DNA of 56,089 nucleotides. Origin: Candidatus Hydrogenedentota bacterium. Its GTDB lineage: Bacteria; Hydrogenedentota; Hydrogenedentia; Hydrogenedentales; CAITNO01. The position numbers were made by a program, and so were the translations under genes. This document shows, one piece after another, positions 15,809 through 24,466 of this stretch (positions are counted from its first letter, which is position 1; every line of letters begins with the position of its first letter). Where the stretch lies: NCBI GenBank assembly GCA_903893795.1, contig CAITNO010000145.1, positions 1 through 56,089 on the forward strand, read 5' to 3'. The notes under the pieces are model-generated. The model was not told the DNA's origin, did no database searches, and was given only the letters and a program-made list of their open reading frames with translations.

Positions 15809-18001
15809 CTACGGTTTGATGCCTACCGGTCCCAGCGGACCGGCATAGAGGCCGCCGTTGCCCTTTTCGTTGTAGACGCGGATGGCGATGACATTGTCTC
15901 CGCCGAAATTGACGTTGTCCGCGCTCACCTTGTACAGGCGCTCTTCCTGATAGGCGGTCTTGAAGTGGTCGGGAAGCATGCCTTTTCCGCCGATGGCCTT
16001 GTTGTTGAAGAAAGAACGATCCACGTCGTCGATCCGGCCGAGCGGCAGTTCCAGGTCGTGGCCCTTCCATTCGGCGGGAATGGTGATGTGCTTGCGGTAC
16101 CAACCGAATGCGGGCTCGTCGTTGTAGCCGGAACTTTCATTCCATGTGGCGGGCAGGGTCACCTTTTCCCAGTCCCCGTCTTTCAGGTCAAGCTCGCGCC
16201 AGTCGAGGTTGTCGCCGCGCTTGAAGAGCCATTCACCTTCCAGCGCAATGTACGGGGCGATCACCCGCGCCGCGGCGCATTCCCAGTCATCGGCGCCGAC
16301 GGTAATCTGATGCAGACCGGGCTTGGCCAACTGGTGCGCGATGGTGACATTCTCCTTCGCGTCCGGAGCCAGCGTCATTTTCTGCCTCTCGACAGGAACG
16401 CTGTCAATGAACAGACGCAGGATGTTCGACCAGGCCGTGCCGGTGCAGTTGCCCATGGGCAGCACGGCCGTGAGGGTGTTGTCCGCCGCCAGGGAAACTT
16501 TCAACTCACCAAAGGCGGTGCCCTCCAGGGCGATCTTGAACGCGACGGCATGCCCGCAGGGTTTCGTGGTGGGCGGGGTGATGATGAGCGCGTCGGCCTC
16601 CTGCCGGGACTGGATGGCCTGCCCGCAGCCCAGCATGCTCACGGCGCCAATCTTGAGTTTCGGCGCGGCGTTCGCGCCGAGCGAGGCGATGCGGAAACTC
16701 TGTCCCTCTTTGGGCCAGCCCATGCAGATGGCGTAGAGCGTGCCGCCCTTGCAGGTGAACCGCACATCCTCCGCCGTGAACGGGTCCTCGCGGTCGTCGG
16801 AGAAGGAGCCCGACTGCACGGCGGTCGGGCCTTCGGCCGCGATGAACCAGGGACGGGTGCCGTAGATGGCCTCGCCGTTGATGTTCAGCCAGTCGCCCAT
16901 GCCGACCAGGATGTCCTGCGCCTCCTGCGGGATGGTGCCGTCGGCGCGGGGGCCGAGGTTGAGCAGGAGGCAGCCGTTCTTGCTCACGATGTCGATCAAC
17001 TCGTGCAGCAGCGAGGTCACGGAGCGGAACTTGTCGTTTTCAATGTAACCCCAGGACTTGATGCTGACGGAGGTGTCGGTCTGCCAGAACTGGTCGCTGA
17101 TCTTGTCGAGCTTGCCGCGCTCGATGTCGAGCACGGCCGCCTCGCGCGGAAAGGATTTGTTTTTGTAGTTGATGGCCACGCCCTTCTTCCACTCCACACC
17201 GCGGTTGTAATAATGGGCGGCGAATTTCTGGAGGTAGGGCTCAAAGCAGGGCTGCTCGATCCACCAGTCGAACCAGACCACCTGCGGCTGGTACTTGTCC
17301 ACCAGTTCGTTGGTGCGGGCGAGCCAGTTGTCGAGGAAAGCCTCGTCGGGGATGTCCTTCTCCGTGCGGGCCGGGCCGTAGAGATCGTTCCATGTGTCCG
17401 CCTTCACATCCGAATCAAAGTTGCGGCCGTCGCCGTAGAACCACCAATGCTCTGCCCGGTGCGAGGACAGGCCGAAGATCAACCCCTCTTTCCGCACGGC
17501 CTTGGCCAGCTCGCCCACGATGTCGCGCTTGGGTCCCATCTTGACGGCGTTGTAGTCGCAAAGGCTGCAGTCGTACATGGCGAAGCCGTCGTGGTGTTCG
17601 GCCACGGGCACGACATACTTCGCGCCTGACTTCCGGAAGAGTTCGGCCCAGATGGCCGGGTCAAACTTCTCCGCCTTGAACTCGGGAATAAAGTCCTTGT
17701 AGCCAAACTTGGACTGGGGACCGTGGGTTTCCACCTGGTGCTTGAATTCGGGCGAACCCTCCCGGTACATGTTCCGTGGATACCATTCGCTGCCGAAGGC
17801 GGGCACGGAATAGACGCCCCAATGGATGAAGATGCCAAACTTGGCATCCTGATACCAGTCGGGAACGCTGTATTGCTTGAGCGAATCCCAGGTGGGTTCA
17901 TACTTGGTTGGCTTGTCCGCCGCCTGGGCAGAGAAAACTGCCAGTAGCACACTCATGACCACACCCACGCCGAAACTCATCCTGCCGACTGCTTGACGCA
18001 T
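15809..18001 (-). CDS. Secreted GH29 alpha-L-fucosidase with C-terminal beta-sandwich module
   Basis: 730 residues with a signal peptide (to about SAQA, residue 27). The GH29 barrel covers about 35-400: KFGIFIHWGVYSVPAFGSEW, YVVPVAEHHDGFAMYDC, and QVVWFDWW giving the nucleophile D245. LLNLGPRADGTIP and YGTRPW are also family hallmarks. The C-terminal 140 or so residues form a GH2-type sugar-binding domain (GEWLFKRGDN, WYRKHITIP, VIAIRVYN). The enzyme hydrolyses terminal alpha-L-fucose. AGAGGA precedes the ATG with suitable spacing. It is convergent with the preceding glycan genes and divergent from nothing; the arsenic cluster downstream runs on the same strand but reads toward it from the right with a 144-nt gap. 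Confidence 0.95.
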   Translation of the reverse strand: MRQAVGRMSFGVGVVMSVLLAVFSAQAADKPTKYEPTWDSLKQYSVPDWYQDAKFGIFIHWGVYSVPAFGSEWYPRNMYREGSPEFKHQVETHGPQSKFGYKDFIPEFKAEKFDPAIWAELFRKSGAKYVVPVAEHHDGFAMYDCSLCDYNAVKMGPKRDIVGELAKAVRKEGLIFGLSSHRAEHWWFYGDGRNFDSDVKADTWNDLYGPARTEKDIPDEAFLDNWLARTNELVDKYQPQVVWFDWWIEQPCFEPYLQKFAAHYYNRGVEWKKGVAINYKNKSFPREAAVLDIERGKLDKISDQFWQTDTSVSIKSWGYIENDKFRSVTSLLHELIDIVSKNGCLLLNLGPRADGTIPQEAQDILVGMGDWLNINGEAIYGTRPWFIAAEGPTAVQSGSFSDDREDPFTAEDVRFTCKGGTLYAICMGWPKEGQSFRIASLGANAAPKLKIGAVSMLGCGQAIQSRQEADALIITPPTTKPCGHAVAFKIALEGTAFGELKVSLAADNTLTAVLPMGNCTGTAWSNILRLFIDSVPVERQKMTLAPDAKENVTIAHQLAKPGLHQITVGADDWECAAARVIAPYIALEGEWLFKRGDNLDWRELDLKDGDWEKVTLPATWNESSGYNDEPAFGWYRKHITIPAEWKGHDLELPLGRIDDVDRSFFNNKAIGGKGMLPDHFKTAYQEERLYKVSADNVNFGGDNVIAIRVYNEKGNGGLYAGPLGPVGIKP

Positions 18002-18145
18002 CTGTCATTCCTCTCAGATTGAACACCGGCCAGCCGGTGCAAAAACTACACCGGGGAGATTATGGCGGGATGCTTCGGAATGGGTCAATCTTCGGCAGAC
18101 CCGGATCAACCAACTACGCGACGGACGGTGAGCTCTACGCCACTC

Positions 18146-19201
18146 TCAATGAACCTCTTCAGAAAAGTAACGCTTTTGGAAATACAACGCAACGTTCACG
18201 AGTCCAATCAGCACAGGAACCTCCACCAATGGACCAATCACGGCGGCAAAGGCGACGCCGGAGTTGATGCCAAACACGGCCACGGCCACCGCGATGGACA
18301 ACTCGAAGTTGTTGCTTGAAGCAGTGAAAGACAGTGTGGCACTTTGCGCATAGGTGGCGCCGACCTTCTTGCCCATGAAGAAGCTGAGCAGGAACATCAC
18401 GACAAAATAGATGAGCAGCGGAATGGCGATGCGGACCACGTCCATGGGGATCTGCACAATCAGGTTTCCCTTGAGGCTGAACATGACTAAGATGGTGAAG
18501 AGCAGGGCGACGAGCGTGATGGGACTGATCCTGGGGATGAACTTCTGGTGGTACCACTCTTTGCCCCGCGCCTTCACCAGGACAAGCCGTGTCAGCATCC
18601 CCGCAATGAAGGGCACGCCGAGGTAGATGAACACGCTCTTGGCGATCTGGCTGATGGAGACGCCGACGACGCTGCCCTGCAACCCGAAGAGCGGCGGCAG
18701 CACGGTGACGAATACCCACGCATAGAGGCTGTAAAACAGCACCTGGAAAATGCTGTTGAAGGCGACGAGCCCGGCGCAGTATTCGGTGTCGCCCTTGGCG
18801 AGTTCATTCCACACGATGACCATGGCGATGCAGCGGGCAAGGCCGATCATGATAAGACCCACCATGTACTCCGGCTTGTCGTGCAGAAACACAATGGCCA
18901 GGCCGAACATGAGCACGGGGCCGATGACCCAGTTCTGAACCAGCGACAGCCCGAGCACCTTGGTGTTGCGGAACACATCGCCCAGTTCCTCATACTTCAC
19001 CTTTGCCAGGGGCGGATACATCATCAGGATCAGGCCGATGGCAATGGGGATGTTCGTCGTCCCCGCCTGAAACCGGTTGATGAAGGCCTCGACGCCGGGA
19101 ATCAGATATCCCGTCGCGACGCCCATGCCCATGCCCAGAAAAATCCACAGGGTCAGATACCGATCAAGAAAGGAGAGCTTTCTGATTACGCTGTTTTCCA
19201 T
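18146..19201 (-). CDS. acr3: ACR3-family arsenite efflux permease
   Basis: 351 residues with ten hydrophobic segments. The diagnostic ACR3 segment GLARCIAMVIVWNELAKGD holds the essential transport cysteine C124 and acidic E133. ACR3 proteins expel As(III) from the cytoplasm using the proton motive force. It is the last gene of the second arsenic operon, 18 nt after the remains of arsM. Confidence 0.95.
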   Translation of the reverse strand: MENSVIRKLSFLDRYLTLWIFLGMGMGVATGYLIPGVEAFINRFQAGTTNIPIAIGLILMMYPPLAKVKYEELGDVFRNTKVLGLSLVQNWVIGPVLMFGLAIVFLHDKPEYMVGLIMIGLARCIAMVIVWNELAKGDTEYCAGLVAFNSIFQVLFYSLYAWVFVTVLPPLFGLQGSVVGVSISQIAKSVFIYLGVPFIAGMLTRLVLVKARGKEWYHQKFIPRISPITLVALLFTILVMFSLKGNLIVQIPMDVVRIAIPLLIYFVVMFLLSFFMGKKVGATYAQSATLSFTASSNNFELSIAVAVAVFGINSGVAFAAVIGPLVEVPVLIGLVNVALYFQKRYFSEEVH

Positions 19202-19219
19202 GATTCCTCTTTTCCCCGC

Positions 19220-19965
19220 TTATGCAACCGGCTTTTTGGCGGCCACATACAGGCTGGTGACGAAATCGCTCGGCTTGGCATTGGGCGGCAGAAATTCCAG
19301 AATCTTCCGGTAAAGCGGGTCCTGCCATTCCGTCAGGCTGTCCACGTAGTCGGTCTTCTGCGTGAGGACGATGTCAACGAGGCCGGCCTCGCGCGCCATG
19401 TGTTCCGTCTCCTCCACCAGCACCGCCCCCGCCACACAGCCGATGAGCGCCTCCACCATTTTGAGGACTTCCGGGGGGCAGGGGCCGCACCAGCGCGAGG
19501 TCCGAAATGGCCGTGCGACCGCCCGGCTTGAGCACGCGCGCCATCTCGCGCCACACCTGCGCTTTGTCGGGAGACAGATTAATGACGCAATTCGAGATAA
19601 TAACGTCCGCACTGTTGTCCGCCACGGGCAGGTGCTCAATTTCACCCAGCCGGAATTCCACGTTGTCCAGGCCGGTCGATTCGCGAAACACCGCCGCTGC
19701 CCAGGTCAACCACAACCTCGCCCGGCTTGAGTTCCGCTATGGCCGTGGGGTTGCCGCAGGACAGGCCCATGTTGGCACCTTCGGGCAATGCGGCAAGTTC
19801 CGCAGCGTCGTATCCGGCCACCGCCGCCACCGCCTGGGCATTGCCGCCGCCGCAGCACGATTTGGCGGGGCCGCAGCACGAGCTGCCCTGCCTCGCAATT
19901 GCGCCGTAGCCTTCCCGGACTTTTTCCCGAACTGCGTCCTGGTCACGTGTGTCAGATGTCATCAT
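19220..19965 (-). pseudogene. arsM: Decayed arsenite S-adenosylmethionine methyltransferase
   Basis: Three consecutive frames each encode part of ArsM. The N-terminal piece (from 19965) has the SCCGPAKSCCG region and ends at VVVDLGSGG. The middle piece has LDNVEFRLGEIEHLPVADNS and ISNCVINLSPDK with the conserved As-binding Cys. The C-terminal piece runs from PPEVLKMVEAL to the stop at 19220. At about 19680-19690 roughly 36 codons are missing right after the GSGG glycine loop, removing the adjoining SAM-binding segment and changing frame. A second frameshift coincides with a G6 run at 19473-19478, where removing one base restores LVRPLPPEVLKM. The pieces add up to about 246 residues against about 280 usual. 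The start overlaps the ATPase stop (ATGA). Confidence 0.85.
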
Positions 19966-20663
19966 GCGTCTCCTTTCATGGAAGCAACCAGTTGCGAAGC
20001 GGCGTTTGGGCCGTCAGCTATCGTGCCATCAACAAGCCGCAATGTTCTTTTCGCCTTTCCCGCAGCGTTCATGTCGTGGGTGACCATGACCAGCGTGCGG
20101 CCCTCGTCGTTCAACTCCTGCAGAAACCCCAGTATTGCCTCGGACGTTTCCGGGTCCAGGTTGCCCGTTGGCTCGTCGGCCAGAATGACCGGCGGGTCGT
20201 TGGCCAGCATGCGCGCCAGTGCAACACGCTGCTGCTGACCCACGCTCAGTTCGGAAGGTTTGTGGTCCAGCCGGTCGCCCAGCCCCATCCGTTCCAGGAG
20301 CGCGGCGGCGCGCCGCTTCTGTTCGGCGTCGCCCAGACGCGCGAGGAAGAGCGGAATCTGGACGTTCTCAAGCGCCGTCAAGTAGGGGACCAGGTTGAAG
20401 GTCTGAAAGACAAAGCCTATCTTTTCCCTGCGCAGGGTCGCCCGTTTTTCCGGCGACAGTTCATAGAGCGACTGGCCATCGACGCAGACCGTTCCAGAGG
20501 CAGGCGACAGCATGCCGCCGAATGTCAGCAAGAAGGTGCTCTTCCCGCTGCCGCTCGGGCCGACGATGGAGACATAGTCCCCCCGCTCAATCTCCAGGGT
20601 CACGTTGTCGAGCGCTTTGACCATCCTGCCCCGGTGGGCATAGGTTTTAGAAACGGATTTCAT
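19962..20663 (-). CDS. ABC transporter ATP-binding protein, LolD/MacB type
   Basis: 233 residues. Walker A GPSGSGKST (35-43), Q-loop FVFQTFNL, signature LSVGQQQRVALARM and Walker B VILADEPTGNLD are all intact. This is the class of ATPase that powers MacB/LolCDE/FtsX-type mechanotransmission permeases, here the gene just upstream (14-nt gap). The ATG lacks a visible RBS, and homologous-looking residues (AILV) precede it in frame, so a non-ATG start overlapping the permease stop region is possible. It overlaps arsM by 4 nt. Confidence 0.93.
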   Translation of the reverse strand: MKSVSKTYAHRGRMVKALDNVTLEIERGDYVSIVGPSGSGKSTFLLTFGGMLSPASGTVCVDGQSLYELSPEKRATLRREKIGFVFQTFNLVPYLTALENVQIPLFLARLGDAEQKRRAAALLERMGLGDRLDHKPSELSVGQQQRVALARMLANDPPVILADEPTGNLDPETSEAILGFLQELNDEGRTLVMVTHDMNAAGKAKRTLRLVDGTIADGPNAASQLVASMKGDA

Positions 20664-20677
20664 GACCAGTATGGCTA

Positions 20678-21895
20678 CTACAATTCCTGAAGCGCGGTCG
20701 CGGGGTCAAGGCGCGCCGCCTGACGTGCGGGGAAGTAACTGGAAACAAGCGCTATGGCTACCGCCACGCCGACGGCCCACAGCGCCAGGACGGGCATGGG
20801 CAGGACCAGCACCCCGGCAATGCGCGGGCCGAACACCACAGCAATGGCCGTGCCCAGGGCATATCCGCCCACGCCGCCCGCAAACCCGAGCAGAAGCGCT
20901 TTCAGCAGAAACATCTTGAGCACGACGCCGGAACCCGCGCCAAGCGCCATGAGCGTGCCGATTTCCCTGCGCCGCTCAAATACGTTGGAATACATATAGT
21001 TGGCGATGCTCGCCCCCCCGACCAGCGCTATAATCGCCAGAAACAGCCGCGAAAGCCTCGCCATCATCTTGTTGGTCTTGATCTGCGTGTCCACAATCTG
21101 GGTGATGGTCACCACCCTGGCTTCCGGCAGCAGCGTGTTTATCTTCTCCACCAGGCCCTTGGATATTTGGTCGCAGCAACCAAGAATCTCAACCGCATTG
21201 AGCACGGCGCCTTTCCCGGCAAGCCGCTGCACGGTGTGCAGGTGCGCAAAGACTCGGGAGTCATCCACCGTTCCGGTAGCAGGCAGGACCGCGGTAACAG
21301 AAAATGCCTTGCCGAGCAGCGTCAGTGTGTCCCCCTCCCTGATTGCCATCGCGGCGCCGACCTCCGCGCCGACGAGCGCCTCATTGTCCCCAAGCGTGGT
21401 GACAACCCGCTTGCGCACCAGCGTCTCCTTGGGCGGCTCCGCAATCGCCCCCGGGACTGTCACTGTGCCGCAGTTTTGCGGGCGGGAAAAGATGCCTGCA
21501 CCCTGCCAGGCGGCTTTTGCCTGAAACTCATTGGTCGGCAGAATACCAGTCAGGGTAAAGCGGTGGCCGCCTGTTTCCACAGGCACGGAGAGCTTGGGTG
21601 AAAGGTTGTCCAGTCCCTGCAGGTCCGACATGGCAAGGCGCGTCACATATTCCTCCGGGAACTCGGCGTCCTGCATGTCCGCGCCATAGTAATCCTGAAG
21701 TGAGGCGGATTTTGGAAGGATTAGGATATTGGCCCCCAATGCATCCAGTTCGCGGGCAACGGCCTTCTCGGAGTAATAGGTGATGTTCTTGATGGCGACG
21801 ATCACGCTGATACCCAGAAGGATGGCTGCGAAACTGGTGGCCAACTGGCTCTTGCGCTCAAAGATCTCGCGCCAAACAAAGGTTCTGAGTTTCAT
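20678..21895 (-). CDS. ABC transporter permease, FtsX/MacB (LolC/E) type
   Basis: 405 residues. An N-terminal membrane helix (AAILLGISVIVAIKN) is followed by a large periplasmic domain (about 45-275) and three C-terminal helices, the FtsX-fold layout. The segment YMYSNVFERRREIGTLMALGAG is the conserved coupling region of the family. It should pair with the downstream ATPase. Relatives extract lipoproteins, export peptides or drugs, or activate periplasmic enzymes. It sits 16 nt after a gene for an exported Cys-tailed protein, which is the most obvious partner. No such pair is a standard arsenic-resistance component as far as I know. Confidence 0.92.
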   Translation of the reverse strand: MKLRTFVWREIFERKSQLATSFAAILLGISVIVAIKNITYYSEKAVARELDALGANILILPKSASLQDYYGADMQDAEFPEEYVTRLAMSDLQGLDNLSPKLSVPVETGGHRFTLTGILPTNEFQAKAAWQGAGIFSRPQNCGTVTVPGAIAEPPKETLVRKRVVTTLGDNEALVGAEVGAAMAIREGDTLTLLGKAFSVTAVLPATGTVDDSRVFAHLHTVQRLAGKGAVLNAVEILGCCDQISKGLVEKINTLLPEARVVTITQIVDTQIKTNKMMARLSRLFLAIIALVGGASIANYMYSNVFERRREIGTLMALGAGSGVVLKMFLLKALLLGFAGGVGGYALGTAIAVVFGPRIAGVLVLPMPVLALWAVGVAVAIALVSSYFPARQAARLDPATALQEL

Positions 21896-21911
21896 GCGAC
21901 CCGCTCCCCGG

Positions 21912-22766
21912 CTATTTCTTGGGACCGCAGGCGCCGGGACCGCACTTGCCGCCGCCGCACCCGCCCGAGGTCGCCGCAGTTAGGGCTGAGACAAGCGCAT
22001 CCTTGCTGGTCGCGCCTTCAACCTTTGAAACCAACGAGCCCGGCGGAACCACAAAGACGGTGGTGGCTTCCGTGACCGCCGGGTCGACCTTCAGCTTGGC
22101 CAGAAGACCCTGGTCGGGAGCGGAGGCGGGGTTGACCTTTACTATCTCTGTGACTTCGGAGAACCGCGCATCCGCCTTGAATTCGTTTACGCCCTGCATG
22201 GCGGCATCGTTGGATTTCGTCGCATCGTTCTGCACACACAGGAACACGAGTTTGTTTTCCTGCAAAGCCTTCATGCACTGCTGTTCGCCCGCTCCCGCAA
22301 TGGAGTCCTGCAATTGCGGGTCCTTGAGCTTTTCCGCAAAATAGGCGCCCGTGATGGCCCCGTTGGGTGCCATGGCCAGAACGATGGGCATCGGCGCTCC
22401 GGCCAGCCTCAGTTTTTCAATGATTCCCTTTTCTGCGGCGCTGTCCTTATTGATGAAAGCGGCATCCGCCTTGTCGGCAAGCTTTGCCACGGCGGCTTCA
22501 ACAGCCCTTCTCGCCGTCGCAGTTTCCTCGCTGTCATTGCCCGCGATAAACAGGTACAGATACTTCTGGGCGTCCGACGCCTTCTTCATGGCCGCCTGTG
22601 CCACGCTTTCGCCTGCACTCACAGCCGGCCCAGTCGGAGCGGTCACCCCCGTTGCGGCATTGCCTGCTGAATCACCGGTCGCCGCCTGGACGCCCTTATG
22701 CTGGGCAACAAGCGAAAAGGCGCATCCAAGCGCCAGCGCCAGAAGCGCCGCCATGATTTTCTTCAT
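21912..22766 (-). CDS. Exported protein with Cys/Gly-rich C-terminal tail
   Basis: 284 residues from the ATG at 22766, preferred because AGGAG lies 8 nt upstream and a signal peptide (MKKIMAALLALALGCAFSLVA) follows. An Ala-rich linker leads to a domain (about 60-265) reading YLYLFIAGND, FINKDSAAEKGIIEKLRLAGAPMPIVLAMAPNG and TTVFVVPPG, thioredoxin-like in its alternation but without CXXC. The last 17 residues, GGCGGGKCGPGACGPKK, contain three cysteines in a glycine matrix and could bind a soft metal or As(III). It lies between arsR and the ABC pair; a periplasmic arsenic- or metal-binding partner is an inference. Confidence 0.8.
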   Translation of the reverse strand: MKKIMAALLALALGCAFSLVAQHKGVQAATGDSAGNAATGVTAPTGPAVSAGESVAQAAMKKASDAQKYLYLFIAGNDSEETATARRAVEAAVAKLADKADAAFINKDSAAEKGIIEKLRLAGAPMPIVLAMAPNGAITGAYFAEKLKDPQLQDSIAGAGEQQCMKALQENKLVFLCVQNDATKSNDAAMQGVNEFKADARFSEVTEIVKVNPASAPDQGLLAKLKVDPAVTEATTVFVVPPGSLVSKVEGATSKDALVSALTAATSGGCGGGKCGPGACGPKK

Positions 22767-22845
22767 TTCACATTCTCCTGTTGACCCACAAGGGGAACGC
22801 TTATACAAGCCTGGCAGGCCTGTCCGTTGCCCTGAAAATGGGATG

Positions 22846-23205
22846 CTATTTGTGCCGCGCGCACAATGTCTTTAAATCCCTTTTCAGCAACGCTTTCAGG
22901 CGCTTTCCGTCTGCTGAAATGACGGGCGATTGGGCCAGGGCCGATTCAAGCCATACAAGGGCGTTTTGAACCGGTGCGGGGGCACCGGTCCCCGGAAGAC
23001 GGTAATAATGCCACTTCCCGCACTTTCTGCACTCCACAAGGCCGGCCTGCAGAAGGACGGCCATGTGTCTGGAAATCGTCGAGGGGGCCAACTCAAGCAT
23101 TTCTATAATCTGGCATGCGCAAAGTTCGCCGTCCCGCAGAAACATGACGATGCGCACCCTGGATTCGTCCGAGAGCGCTTTGGTTATGTTTAGACAATCC
23201 CGCAT
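22846..23205 (-). CDS. arsR: ArsR-family transcriptional repressor (second arsenic unit)
   Basis: 119 residues from ATG 23205, selected because GAGGA lies 7 nt upstream; longer in-frame starts exist but would overlap the promoter. The winged helix-turn-helix contains GELCACQIIEML (C29, C31), the ELCXC As(III)-sensing type, and LAPSTISRHMAVLLQAGLV as recognition helix. ECRKCGKWHYYRL follows. ArsR proteins repress their own operon and leave DNA on binding As(III). An inverted repeat overlapping the -10 region lies at 23226-23243. Confidence 0.92.
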   Translation of the reverse strand: MRDCLNITKALSDESRVRIVMFLRDGELCACQIIEMLELAPSTISRHMAVLLQAGLVECRKCGKWHYYRLPGTGAPAPVQNALVWLESALAQSPVISADGKRLKALLKRDLKTLCARHK

Positions 23206-23225
23206 GGTCATTTCCTCATTTCGCC

Positions 23226-23263
23226 ATATATCGAAGTGTATATCCATCCGCGCATGTTGTCAA
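23226..23263 (-). promoter_or_regulatory. Promoter and operator of the second arsenic unit
   Basis: Read on the minus strand, a consensus TTGACA (23258-23263) is followed after 17 bp by TACACT (23235-23240), or after 15 bp by TATACA. ATATA (23226-23230) and TATAT (23239-23243) form an inverted repeat over the -10 element, the right place for ArsR repression. The start codon of arsR is 21 nt beyond. Confidence 0.6.
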
Positions 23264-23301
23264 GTACACACAAGCACGCCCGCCTGCATCTTGCCAGAAG
23301 G

Positions 23302-23769
23302 TCATTGTGGATGCAAAGATTCCGGGAGACTCTCGACATACTTCCGGATATCGTCCCGGACACGACGGTAGATATTCAGCACTTCCTGCTCATCGGTCAG
23401 CCCTTTTGCCAGCAAGGGAGGGTCCTCAAAGCCCACATGAATCACTTTGGTCTTCCCTGGAAACATCGGACAATGCTCATTCGCATGACCGCAGACCGTC
23501 ACAACATAGTCGTACGCAATGTGGCTCAGCTCACCCACATGCTTGGAGCACTGGGACGAGATGTCCACGCCCGCCTCGGCCATCACCCGCACCGCCAGCG
23601 GGTTGAGTCCGTGCGTTTCGATGCCGGCGGAGTAAGCCTCAAGCACCTCCGATTTCAGGTGTCTGGCCCAACCTTCCGCCATCTGGCTACGGCAGGAATT
23701 GCCCGTGCACAGAAACAGAATCTTCATCGGTGCTTCGCAGGTCCTTGTGTTCTTGGCCATGCCGCTCAT
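23302..23769 (-). CDS. arsC: Arsenate reductase, low-molecular-weight phosphatase (thioredoxin-coupled) type
   Basis: 155 residues from ATG 23769, whose ATGA overlaps the stop of the permease upstream; the family itself usually begins at the internal MKILFLC (ATG 23727), so the first 14 residues may not be translated. The P-loop CTGNSCR places nucleophile C21 and R27. TVCGHANEHCP supplies the C93/C100 pair needed to relay the disulfide to thioredoxin. It reduces As(V) to As(III), which ACR3 exports. Thioredoxin-like proteins in the same operon are plausible electron donors. Confidence 0.95.
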   Translation of the reverse strand: MSGMAKNTRTCEAPMKILFLCTGNSCRSQMAEGWARHLKSEVLEAYSAGIETHGLNPLAVRVMAEAGVDISSQCSKHVGELSHIAYDYVVTVCGHANEHCPMFPGKTKVIHVGFEDPPLLAKGLTDEQEVLNIYRRVRDDIRKYVESLPESLHPQ

Positions 23770-24464
23770 GGTGCCACGTAGATCATCCACAGCCCGCCCA
23801 CGATAACGAGCAGTCCGCAGACCTTCTTCACGAGAGTGGTTCCCCGTGCGTTTTCATTCCAGTTGAGGAAGCGCTGAACCAGTTCGGTCGACGTGCCTGC
23901 CGCAACAATCACGGCGCAGTGTCCCACGCCGTAGGCCAAGAGCAGCAGCGCGCCGTACACCGGGCGGCCCGCCCCGAGTTTGAAGGTGACGCCGAGCATG
24001 GGGGCCATGTAAGCGAAGGTGCAGGGCCCCAGCGCGATGCCGAAGATGAGGCCCAGCAGGAGCGCAGCAAGAAGGCCTTTGCGTTTCATGCCCACCTGGC
24101 CGGGCCCGGACCATGGCATGGGAATCACGTCCAAGAGATGCAGTCCCACGAGAAAGAAAATGGCGGCCACGAAGTAATTTCCATAGCTTCCCACATCGCC
24201 AAGCATGCGCCCGGCCGCCGCCGTGATTGCTCCGATGCCCGCGATGGTCACCAGAATTCCGAGAGCAAAAAGAAACGAAATAACAAAGGCGCGCCTCGTT
24301 GAGATGCGGCCCTGTTGGTCGATGAAACCCACTATCAGCGGAATGCTGGCCAGATGGCAGGGACTCAGGATGATGCTGAGCATGCCCCAGACCACCGCGG
24401 CCGCGACCGCGACAGCCGGGGAGCCGTCAACGGCGTGGGTCAGGTTTTCAAAGAGTGTTCCCAT
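23766..24464 (-). CDS. arsG: ArsG-family / CcdA-like membrane permease
   Basis: 232 residues, about seven hydrophobic segments. Start chosen at MGTLFENL, two bases after the preceding stop. The duplicated CcdA-type motifs LSPCHLASIP (C36) and LGPCTFAYMAP (C148) are present. CcdA proteins carry electrons across the membrane; a branch named ArsG is described as the efflux permease for aromatic aminoarsenicals in arsEFG operons. The ArsF-like gene two positions upstream supports ArsG over a housekeeping CcdA. The adjacent thioredoxin would also fit a redox role, so both readings stay open. Confidence 0.8.
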   Translation of the reverse strand: MGTLFENLTHAVDGSPAVAVAAAVVWGMLSIILSPCHLASIPLIVGFIDQQGRISTRRAFVISFLFALGILVTIAGIGAITAAAGRMLGDVGSYGNYFVAAIFFLVGLHLLDVIPMPWSGPGQVGMKRKGLLAALLLGLIFGIALGPCTFAYMAPMLGVTFKLGAGRPVYGALLLLAYGVGHCAVIVAAGTSTELVQRFLNWNENARGTTLVKKVCGLLVIVGGLWMIYVAP

Positions 24465-24466
24465 GG

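Noticed and set aside
15965..17629. 554-codon plus-strand frame opposite the fucosidase
   Set aside because: The GH29 motifs on the minus strand are unambiguous; this frame is their mirror.
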